NCBI RefSeq assembly: GCF_003480255.1
Contig: NZ_QUIN01000013.1
Location: forward strand, 1 to 20,773
Source: Erysipelatoclostridium sp. AM42-17
GTDB lineage: Bacteria > Bacillota_I > Bacilli_A > Erysipelotrichales > Coprobacillaceae
Direction: 5' to 3'
DNA length: 20,773 nucleotides
A program made the translations under genes and the position numbers. The notes below the pieces were generated by a model. The model was not told the origin of the DNA. It saw only the letters and a list, made by a program, of their open reading frames with translations, and made no database searches. Positions 14,477 to 20,773 of this stretch are shown here, piece after piece. Position 1 is the stretch's first letter. Each line of letters opens with the position of its first letter.

Positions 14477-15601
14477 ATGTTTGCTTTATTTGATTTTCAG
14501 GTTGTTAATACTGATTTTATTTCATTATTAATTTTTTGGTTACCGGCATATTTCTTTTATAGTATGTCAATGCGTTATTTATCCAGTAATATTAGAAATC
14601 AAAGGTGGTCACAAGTTATTGATACCATCTTAGCGCCTTATCTTATTTTTCCTGTTATTTTAGAAACATTACATATTCATCAACGTAAATTTAAAGTAAC
14701 AAGTAAAAAGAAAGATCATAGTCGTAAAAAGAATATTGTTTATGCTTTACCACATATGATTTTACTTGTGTTATCTATTCTTGCGATTATTCGTTTTGTA
14801 AGAGGTAAATATGGCTGGGCACTTATTTATAGTAGTATTATTATTTTCTGGTTAGTTTATAATTTAGTAGCTATTATTTATGCTCTATTCTTTATGCTTG
14901 GAAGAAATGTTTTAAGAAAAAGTGAGCGTATTAAAGCAAAGACACAGGTCAAAGTCAACTTTTATCATTATCATGTGATAGGTACAACAAATGATGTCAG
15001 CGATGAAGGAATGTCTATTGTTGTAAATCAAGATCAGTATATTCCAGATGATTGTACAGTTGATTTAGAAGTGAAAGATGGGCATTATCAAGCACATTTA
15101 ATAGGAAATGTGGTGCATGTAAGAAAACATGAAAAAGGCTGGTTATATGCTTTAGAAGTAAAACCTGTTGATGACCAAAATAAAAGTCAATATATGCAAA
15201 TCATTTATGATCGAAATCATTCATTACCGGTGGAAATGGATTTATGGTCTACGGCTTATGATGATATGACCAGAAATATATCATCAAGAATGAATCATTT
15301 AAAGACAGAAAAAAGAAAACAACCACGCTTTAAGGTTCATCAACCCGTAACATTTGTTAATGGAGCAAGTGGGATTATTGAAGACTTTAACTATCATTAT
15401 GTTGCGATGAGTCATTTTAAAGAAGGTAAAGGGAAACCGGACACTTATGTATTAAAGGTTAATAAAAATTTATGGCTTGTTTTAAAAACAACAGATCGTA
15501 TTGTTAAAAATGGTCAACGTTTATTTAAAATAGACAATATGGAAGAATTATTAGAAAATAATCAATTAAATGATTTATTGAAAGAATTAAATTTAATTTA
15601 A
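14477..15601 (+). CDS. Membrane and PilZ part of the BcsA-like synthase
   Basis: 374 aa if begun at ATG 14477; the frame is open back to the TAG at 14432, so this is the same protein, not a separate gene, and there is no ribosome site. Residues 1-30, 45-65, 88-108 and 115-140 are membrane helices that complete the export channel. Residues 147-232 form a PilZ domain with both c-di-GMP motifs intact: RKSER (RxxxR, 147-151) and DVSDEG (DxSxxG, 173-178). Residues 280-355 look like a second PilZ-type barrel: it has RKQPR (280-284) but DFNYHY in place of DxSxxG, so it is probably non-binding. A dimer or structural role is likely for it. In BcsA, c-di-GMP binding to PilZ opens the active site, so output of this locus should follow the cyclase/phosphodiesterase pair upstream. 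Confidence 0.8.
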   Translation: MFALFDFQVVNTDFISLLIFWLPAYFFYSMSMRYLSSNIRNQRWSQVIDTILAPYLIFPVILETLHIHQRKFKVTSKKKDHSRKKNIVYALPHMILLVLSILAIIRFVRGKYGWALIYSSIIIFWLVYNLVAIIYALFFMLGRNVLRKSERIKAKTQVKVNFYHYHVIGTTNDVSDEGMSIVVNQDQYIPDDCTVDLEVKDGHYQAHLIGNVVHVRKHEKGWLYALEVKPVDDQNKSQYMQIIYDRNHSLPVEMDLWSTAYDDMTRNISSRMNHLKTEKRKQPRFKVHQPVTFVNGASGIIEDFNYHYVAMSHFKEGKGKPDTYVLKVNKNLWLVLKTTDRIVKNGQRLFKIDNMEELLENNQLNDLLKELNLI

Positions 15602-15614
15602 GGATGGAAGAAAA

Positions 15615-17465
15615 ATGGTTTATTTAAATATAGTCATGTTTATATGTTCATTAATTGGTTATTTTTATCTTATTAAAACTTTATTTAAAATTGATGGGGC
15701 ATTTATCCCTTTAACTACTTTTTCTTTTATTACAGTCATCACCTACTTTGGTGGTTTGTGCCAAATTTTACAAATCATAACCTATATTTTATTAGGATTA
15801 GGATTATTAGGATTTATTTATTTTTTGATAAAAAAAGGATGGCATGATGTTGAAATAGGTTCATTGCTTTTTTATGGATGTTTTATAGTAGGAACAATCT
15901 TATTTCTAGGTTTGTTGTTACGGACTCACTTTATTCACTATGATAACTTTTCTCATTGGGGAATAGTTGTTAAAGATATGTTATTAACTCATGCTTTTCC
16001 TAATCGCAGTAGTACCGTTATTGATTTTACAAATTACCCTTTAGGAATGGCTTGTTGGATTTATTATGGATGTCAATTTTTAGGTCATAGCCAAGGAATG
16101 ATGTTATTTATTCAAGGAATATTTATCTTTTCGTGCTTTTATGCCATGTTTGGAATCATTCAAGAAAAGAAAAGATTTCTTTTGTATGTATTTTTAGGAG
16201 CAGGATGTTCTTTATTATCTATTTTTAATATTACTATTCGTATTAATAATTTATTAGTTGATTTTATTTTGCCGGTGATGACACTAGCAGGTTTTTCTAT
16301 TATTTATACTTATCGTTATCAATTAAAAAAAGCAACTTTTATTTTGGTGTGGGCTTTAGGATTGTTGACGATTGTTAAAAGTACAGGAAGCTTATTTGTT
16401 TTATTTGCTCTTCTTTATTTTGTTTATATTGCTTTTATTGATCAAAAAACAAGAATGAAAAAGAATATTTTAGCTTTTGTAGTGTTGCTTACATCTTATA
16501 TTCCTACGCTATTATGGAAAATACATGTCAATCATGTGTTTAGTGGTGTAAGTCAAAAATTTGATACAGCTCATCTACAAACTAAAACAGCAGGTCAAGT
16601 GAATAAGATTATTCATTTGTTTGTTCAATCTTCTTTTGATTTTTCATCACGACAAACAATAGGAATCTTTGCTTTTGAAATTATCGCAATTATCGCATGT
16701 TTTGTTGTATATCGTGTGCTTCATAAAAAGTGGTCACTGATGAAAGCTATTGTTGCTTTAGATGTGATGTTAGTTGCTTATTTTGTTGGTATCCTTGCTA
16801 TGTATATTTATTCTATGCCTTTAGATGAAGCGTTATATTTAGCTGGATTTGAACGTTATACATCAAGTATTGTCATTCTATTTTGTGGGGCTTTGGTTTT
16901 ATGTGCCACAATTGATTTGCAAGAATCATTTGAAATTAAAATGGGAATGATTCATGATTATAAAGCTTTTCATTCTGTTAAAACTAAGAAATATTATCAA
17001 GTAAGTATTATTGTATTAAGTGCACTTTCTATTATTACATTACTTTCAGAATATAACGGTATGGTTTATAATCAACAACAATATGCTACATCTTTGCCTT
17101 GCAAGGTAGAAGCCGTCACTCATGATTGTTGGAATCATCAAAAAATAGATCATCATCGTTATCTTGTGTATGCCAGTGATAAAGATAGCCAAGTAACAAA
17201 TTATTATTTACAATACATTACACGTTATATGTTATTTGCTGATCATGTTGATGGTTTATGTGCTTTTTATGAAGATAATCTCGTTAATTTATTAAAGGAT
17301 TACGATTATTTAGTTATTGTAGAAAGTGATCATGATGAAAAGATGTTATTAAAGGAGTATTTTAATCAAAGTGGAAAAGAGAAAATTTATAAAGTGAAAG
17401 ATTTATTTAAGACAATGACGCCGGCAGCTAAAAAACAATACCAACAAATAAGGGAACTATCATGA
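15615..17465 (+). CDS. Large polytopic membrane protein, GT-C glycosyltransferase-like
   Basis: 616 aa with about 12-13 hydrophobic helices over residues 1-475 and a soluble C-terminal segment of about 140 residues. A conserved-looking acidic site in the first large extracytoplasmic loop, HYDNFSHWGIVVKDML with Asp110, is where GT-C enzymes keep their catalytic Asp. I know proteins with a YDNFSHW segment only as uncharacterised or family-39-like glycosyltransferases, so the assignment is tentative. It would transfer a sugar from a polyprenyl-phosphate donor, such as the product of the GT2-GtrA enzyme, onto the polymer outside the membrane (inference). Ribosome site AAGGATGG overlaps the stop of the BcsA-like gene 13 bp upstream. 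The stop overlaps mutY in an ATGA junction. Confidence 0.75.
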   Translation: MVYLNIVMFICSLIGYFYLIKTLFKIDGAFIPLTTFSFITVITYFGGLCQILQIITYILLGLGLLGFIYFLIKKGWHDVEIGSLLFYGCFIVGTILFLGLLLRTHFIHYDNFSHWGIVVKDMLLTHAFPNRSSTVIDFTNYPLGMACWIYYGCQFLGHSQGMMLFIQGIFIFSCFYAMFGIIQEKKRFLLYVFLGAGCSLLSIFNITIRINNLLVDFILPVMTLAGFSIIYTYRYQLKKATFILVWALGLLTIVKSTGSLFVLFALLYFVYIAFIDQKTRMKKNILAFVVLLTSYIPTLLWKIHVNHVFSGVSQKFDTAHLQTKTAGQVNKIIHLFVQSSFDFSSRQTIGIFAFEIIAIIACFVVYRVLHKKWSLMKAIVALDVMLVAYFVGILAMYIYSMPLDEALYLAGFERYTSSIVILFCGALVLCATIDLQESFEIKMGMIHDYKAFHSVKTKKYYQVSIIVLSALSIITLLSEYNGMVYNQQQYATSLPCKVEAVTHDCWNHQKIDHHRYLVYASDKDSQVTNYYLQYITRYMLFADHVDGLCAFYEDNLVNLLKDYDYLVIVESDHDEKMLLKEYFNQSGKEKIYKVKDLFKTMTPAAKKQYQQIRELS

Positions 17466-18490
17466 CATCACTTCAAGAATGTTTAATAAATTGGTACCAA
17501 GAAAATCATCGTGATTTTCCTTGGCGCCAAGATCATGATCCTTATCATATATGGATCAGTGAGATTATGTTACAACAAACAACAACAGAAACAGTCATTC
17601 CTTATTATCAAAATTTTATTGAACACTTTCCCACTGTTGATGATTTAGCTTGGGCTAGTTTGGAAGATGTTTATAAAATGTGGGAAGGATTAGGGTATTA
17701 TCGAAGAGCTAAACATTTACATGAAAGTGCCAAAATGATTGTTGATCAATACCAAGGAGTTTTTCCTTGTCAATATGAAGATATTATTGCTTTAAAGGGA
17801 GTAGGGGAATATACGGCAGGTGCTATTTTATCTATTGCTTACTTTAAACCTTATCCAGCAGTAGATGGGAATGTTTTACGTATTATTTCTAGAGTCTATT
17901 TGATTAAAGAAAATATTGTGAAAAAGAATACCAAAAAATTAATTTATGATAAGGTTAAAGGATTGTTGAAAGGATATGATGCTTCATCTTTTAATCAGGC
18001 TTTAATGGATTTAGGGGCTACCATATGTCGACCTGTTCACCCTCGTTGTTCAAATTGCCCTATTGCCTCATTTTGTAAAGCAAGAGAATTTCATCAACAA
18101 AATGTTTTACCTATTTCAATTAAGAAAATTAATCATCAAGAAATAAATTACATTACTGGTATCATTACTTACCAGGATCAATTTCTCATTATTAAAAATC
18201 CACCTGGTTTATTAGAAAATCTTTATGGTTTTGTTCAATATGAAGTAGAAAGTCCTTATACTTTTATAGAACGATTTAAAGAAGAATATGGTGTAGAATT
18301 AAATATTGTTTCTTCTATTAAAAGAGTTAAACATGTATTTACTCATCGTACTTGGTATATGAATGTTTATCATTTTGTTTTAAATAAACCAATAGAAGGA
18401 CTTTGTACATTAGAACAATTAGATTTAAAACCGATATCTACAGCTCATCAAAAAGTATTAAAAGCTTACAGACAAAGTGATGCTATCTAG
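17462..18490 (+). CDS. mutY: Adenine DNA glycosylase MutY
   Basis: DNA repair enzyme that removes adenine paired with 8-oxoguanine; 342 aa, normal length. Motifs: DFPWRQ near 18-23, catalytic Glu34 in WISEIMLQQT, the helix-hairpin-helix LKGVGEYTAGAI at 111-122, catalytic Asp135 in PAVDGNVLRIISR, and the 4Fe-4S ligands C-x6-C-x2-C-x5-C at 189, 196, 199 and 205 (CRPVHPRCSNCPIASFC). Residues 220-342 are the NUDIX-like C-terminal domain that reads 8-oxoguanine; HVFTHRTWYMNVYHF is typical. The start codon overlaps the previous gene's stop (ATGA), so it is translated with the polysaccharide operon although the function is unrelated. The stop is TAG and lies in the terminator hairpin; this shows UAG works as a normal stop in this genome. 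Confidence 0.95.
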   Translation: MTSLQECLINWYQENHRDFPWRQDHDPYHIWISEIMLQQTTTETVIPYYQNFIEHFPTVDDLAWASLEDVYKMWEGLGYYRRAKHLHESAKMIVDQYQGVFPCQYEDIIALKGVGEYTAGAILSIAYFKPYPAVDGNVLRIISRVYLIKENIVKKNTKKLIYDKVKGLLKGYDASSFNQALMDLGATICRPVHPRCSNCPIASFCKAREFHQQNVLPISIKKINHQEINYITGIITYQDQFLIIKNPPGLLENLYGFVQYEVESPYTFIERFKEEYGVELNIVSSIKRVKHVFTHRTWYMNVYHFVLNKPIEGLCTLEQLDLKPISTAHQKVLKAYRQSDAI

Positions 18491-18503
18491 CATCATTTTT
18501 TTT
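18478..18503 (+). terminator. Intrinsic terminator after mutY
   Basis: Perfect inverted repeat TGATGCTA / TAGCATCA followed by eight Ts; the mutY stop codon forms part of the right arm. It ends the operon that starts at 12284. Confidence 0.85.
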
Positions 18504-18527
18504 CATATTTTAAAAATAAGTATGTTT

Positions 18528-18555
18528 TTGAATAAAAGATGATATATTGTATGAC
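18528..18555 (+). promoter_or_regulatory. Candidate promoter of the MFS gene
   Basis: TTGAAT at 18528-18533, 16-bp spacer, TATGAC at 18550-18555, placed between the mutY terminator and the MFS ribosome site. Confidence 0.4.
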
Positions 18556-18575
18556 GGATTGGTGGAGGTTATATA

Positions 18576-19748
18576 ATGAAGCGTTTACAATTGAGGTATA
18601 ATTTATTACATATTTTATATTGGATGGCAAGTGGTTGTGTATGTGGATATATTGCGGTATTTCTTCAATATCGAGGAATGTCAAATACAGAAATAGGGAT
18701 TGTTACAGGAGGAGCTTGTGTTGTTTCTATCTTTTTATCACCTTTTGTTTCATCACTCATTAATAAGATAAAAGGTTTAACTATTAAAATGATTTTAACC
18801 ATTATTTTTATTGCATTGGTTGTTATTTTTATGGTATTAGCCTTATTTGAATTACCAACTGTTTTTATTATGGTTTTATATATGATGTTATGGTCGATGT
18901 TGATTTCAACAGTCCCTTTTTTATCTATGATTGCGATGAATTATATCCAAAGTGGAGAAACTTTAAACTTTGGATTTGCAAGGGGACTAGGTTCGGTTTC
19001 TTATGCTGTAAGTGCTATGATGTTAGGTAGATTAATAGAATATTTAAATCCAACTGTTTTAGCTTATGTCTTTTTTATTGCGATTATATTGGCTTTGGTT
19101 GTTTTATATTGGTTACCAGATTGTAAAGTCCAAGTACAAAGTGCCAAAAAAGAAGGAAATATATTAGGAATTATTAAAAAATATAAAGTATTCTTTTTCC
19201 TTTTATTAGGATTTAGTTGTACTTTTGCAGCGTCAACTACTTTATCAACATATCTTGTTAATATTGTAAGAAAACTTGGAGGAAGTACATCTTTATATGG
19301 GGTTGCTGTTTTCTTTATGGCAGCCAGTGAAATGCCAGTTATGACAATTACTCCAAGATTAATTAGAAAATTTGATAGTGTAACTTTAATTATGGTTGCT
19401 TCTTTTTGCTATATTCTTCGTAATTTTACTATTTGTTTAGCCCCTAATTTACCGATACTATTTATTGGTATGTTAATGCAAAGTATGTCTTATGGTTTGA
19501 TGACAGCTGTTATTACTTATTATGTAACTTATAATTTAGAAAGTCATGATCAAATGATGGGACAAACAATGATTGGGATTATGTCTTCTGGATTAGGATC
19601 AATGATTGGTAATATTTTTGGTGGTGTATTACAAGATACCTTTGGTATACAATCGATGCTTTTCTTTGCTTGTACAATTACAGTAATAGGAGTTATCATT
19701 ACTTTTATTACAGGTTTTTATTCAAAAAAGCTGGCTAGAAATTCTTAA
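18576..19748 (+). CDS. Major facilitator superfamily transporter
   Basis: 390 aa, about 12 membrane helices in two halves joined by a cytoplasmic loop near 187-197 (CKVQVQSAKKEGN). The N-terminus RYNLLHILYWMASGCVCGYI and YRGMSNTEIGIVTGG, followed by FARGLGSVSYAVSAMMLGRL, resembles the MFS_1-like/nucleoside-proton-symporter and LacY-related branch rather than drug exporters, so sugar or nucleoside uptake is plausible. The substrate is not determined by neighbours: the gene stands alone between two terminators. ATG 18576 follows GGTGGAGG. Confidence 0.88.
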   Translation: MKRLQLRYNLLHILYWMASGCVCGYIAVFLQYRGMSNTEIGIVTGGACVVSIFLSPFVSSLINKIKGLTIKMILTIIFIALVVIFMVLALFELPTVFIMVLYMMLWSMLISTVPFLSMIAMNYIQSGETLNFGFARGLGSVSYAVSAMMLGRLIEYLNPTVLAYVFFIAIILALVVLYWLPDCKVQVQSAKKEGNILGIIKKYKVFFFLLLGFSCTFAASTTLSTYLVNIVRKLGGSTSLYGVAVFFMAASEMPVMTITPRLIRKFDSVTLIMVASFCYILRNFTICLAPNLPILFIGMLMQSMSYGLMTAVITYYVTYNLESHDQMMGQTMIGIMSSGLGSMIGNIFGGVLQDTFGIQSMLFFACTITVIGVIITFITGFYSKKLARNS

Positions 19749-19764
19749 TAAAAAGTATATAATA

Positions 19765-19790
19765 AAAAGCAGGTTAAACCTGCTTTTATT
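19765..19790. terminator. Bidirectional intrinsic terminator between the MFS gene and tRNA-Gln
   Basis: Stem AAAAGCAGG / CCTGCTTTT with loop TTAAA, A-rich on one side and T-rich on the other. It can end the rightward MFS transcript and the leftward tRNA transcript. The stem core equals that at 8347-8368. Confidence 0.8.
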
Positions 19791-19796
19791 TGTTTA

Positions 19797-19872
19797 TGGC
19801 TGGGGTACTTGGATTCGAACCAAGGAAATGTCAGATTCAGAGTCTGATGCCTTACCACTTGGCTACACCCCA
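19797..19872 (-). tRNA. tRNA-Gln (anticodon CUG)
   Basis: 76 nt on the minus strand including an encoded CCA. Acceptor TGGGGTG pairs with TACCCCA (one G-U), D arm GCC/GGC, anticodon stem TCAGA/TCTGA with loop CTCTGAA giving anticodon CUG at positions 34-36, and T arm with GGTTCGAATCC. G discriminator base, as in other bacterial tRNA-Gln. It reads CAG codons. The U1-A72 end is typical of tRNA-Gln. Confidence 0.95.
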
Positions 19873-19885
19873 AGATAACATATTA

Positions 19886-19914
19886 ATTGTATTACTTTTA
19901 GATTTAAAATTCAA
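19886..19914 (-). promoter_or_regulatory. Promoter of tRNA-Gln
   Basis: Minus strand TTGAAT (19909-19914), exact 17-bp spacer, TACAAT (19886-19891), 13 bp before the tRNA 5' end. The 60-bp gap to gltX must also hold the gltX promoter; TAAAAT at 19905-19910 is a weak candidate -10. Confidence 0.75.
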
Positions 19915-19932
19915 GAGAGAGAAGTGAAGTAT

Positions 19933-20773
19933 ATGAAAGTGAGAACCCGTTTTGCGCCTAGTCCTACTGGCTATATGCATATTGGTAATTTAAGAACAGC
20001 ATTATATGAATATTTAATTGCTAAAAAAAATAATGGAGATTTTATTTTAAGAATTGAAGATACAGATCAAAGTAGAAAAGTAGATCAAGCATTAGATGTC
20101 ATTTACCAGACAATGAAACAAACTGGTTTAAATTATGATGAAGGACCCTATATTCAATCTAAAAGATTAGCACTTTATAAAGAATATGCTGATCAATTAG
20201 TTGAGCTGGGTGGGGCTCATTATTGTTTCTGTGATGAAGAAACAATTGATCAAAATAAAGATATTGAAAACAATCAAAACTACCAAGATCCATGCATTCA
20301 TATTTCTTTAGAAGAAGCTAAAAAAAGAATTGCTAGTGGTGAAAAATATGTTGTCAGACAAACAATTTTAAGCACTGGCGTAACTTCTTTTGAAGATGAA
20401 GTATATGGACATATTGAAGTAGACAACAGCACTTTAGATGAAGGGGTTTTATTAAAAAGTGATGGTTACCCTACATATAACTTTGCTAATATCGTAGATG
20501 ATCATTTAATGAATATTACCCATGTAGTAAGAGGAAATGAATATTTATCATCAACACCTAAATACAATTTAATTTATCAAGCATTTGGGTGGGATGTACC
20601 AACCTATATTCACTTACCACCAGTTATGAAAGATGATAAGCATAAATTATCTAAACGTAATGGTGATGCTAGTTATCAAGATTTAATTAATAAAGGATTC
20701 TTAAATGAAGCAATTTTAAATTATATTGCTTTACTTGGTTGGTCTCCTAAAGAAGAAAAAGAAATTTTTACTT
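19933..20773 (+). CDS. gltX: Glutamyl-tRNA synthetase, 5' part (runs off the window)
   Basis: Class I aminoacyl-tRNA synthetase that charges tRNA-Glu with glutamate in the cytosol. The first 280 codons are present and open. The N-terminus [20 protein letters not shown] carries the HIGH-type motif HIGN at 16-19. [32 protein letters not shown] and the KMSKS-type motif KLSKRN at 238-243 follow in the family order. ATG 19933 is the only sensible start and is preceded by a purine-rich stretch. In many Bacillota GltX is non-discriminating and also makes Glu-tRNA-Gln for GatCAB; the divergent tRNA-Gln fits this but does not prove it. No lesion in the visible part. Confidence 0.95.
   Translation, partial: MKVRTRFAPSPTGYMHIGNLRTALYEYLIAKKNNGDFILRIEDTDQSRKVDQALDVIYQTMKQTGLNYDEGPYIQSKRLALYKEYADQLVELGGAHYCFCDEETIDQNKDIENNQNYQDPCIHISLEEAKKRIASGEKYVVRQTILSTGVTSFEDEVYGHIEVDNSTLDEGVLLKSDGYPTYNFANIVDDHLMNITHVVRGNEYLSSTPKYNLIYQAFGWDVPTYIHLPPVMKDDKHKLSKRNGDASYQDLINKGFLNEAILNYIALLGWSPKEEKEIFT

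Larger units (their letters stand above)
13353..15601 (+). pseudogene. BcsA-like synthase with PilZ domain, whole gene with two lesions
   Basis: The natural gene appears to start at ATG 13353 (MNKRTRKMIF), shift frame in the T7 run at 13378-13384 where eight Ts would be needed, continue as FIITAILMTIYLLWRIFFTLPF, and pass through TAG at 14432-14434 in the same frame to the TAA at 15599-15601. Repaired, it encodes about 750 aa: N-terminal helices, GT2 catalytic domain, further helices, PilZ, a second PilZ-like domain. The two parts with their motifs are described separately. Confidence 0.75.

Noticed and set aside
13353..15601. Reassignment of UAG as a sense codon
   Set aside because: mutY ends at UAG inside a proper terminator hairpin, and only two intact-looking genes carry internal UAG; kept only as a hypothesis to test genome-wide.
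17462..18490. MutY defect as the cause of the nonsense mutations
   Set aside because: The gene looks fully intact, and loss of MutY gives G:C to T:A transversions, whereas the stops seen here need G:C to A:T transitions.

Overview
The window is AT-rich DNA from a low-GC Gram-positive bacterium (Bacillota). AGGAGG-type ribosome sites, intrinsic terminators, tight operons, a divergent tRNA-Gln/gltX pair and c-di-GMP proteins would fit a gut Erysipelotrichia/Coprobacillaceae-like genome; that placement is inference from style, not a measured match. No insertion sequence, phage module or CRISPR array is visible.

Layout. Positions 1-870 are decayed accessory DNA: a remnant of an unrecognised protein family and a heavily mutated RhuM-like remnant. 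Positions 880-2127 hold a carbon-nitrogen hydrolase followed by a frameshifted GNAT acetyltransferase. A LysR regulator (2145-3017, minus) diverges from a MATE efflux pump and an aldo/keto reductase (3150-5364). A second, ferredoxin-like aldo/keto reductase (5328-6407, minus) is cut by one amber codon; a perfect 19-bp-arm palindrome separates it from a divergent GNAT gene. Next come a secreted metallo-beta-lactamase-fold protein with a Gln/Ala repeat stalk (7099-8313, minus) and a YeiH-type membrane protein (8367-9395, minus).

The main system is at 9504-17465: a membrane GGDEF diguanylate cyclase, a PAS-GGDEF-EAL phosphodiesterase, a GT2-GtrA glycosyltransferase, a BcsA-like processive synthase with a C-terminal PilZ c-di-GMP receptor, and a large polytopic GT-C-like protein. 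It reads as a self-contained c-di-GMP-controlled exopolysaccharide locus. The synthase is broken at two places: a poly-T frameshift that removes its natural N-terminus, and an in-frame TAG exactly between the catalytic half and the membrane/PilZ half. mutY is joined to the end of this operon. An MFS transporter, tRNA-Gln(CUG) (minus) and the 5' part of gltX close the window.

A theme across the window is lesions in otherwise intact genes: premature stops that coincide with expected Trp codons, and one-base shifts in T7 runs. These may be genome erosion, phase variation or assembly error, and the alternatives can be told apart from reads and relatives.
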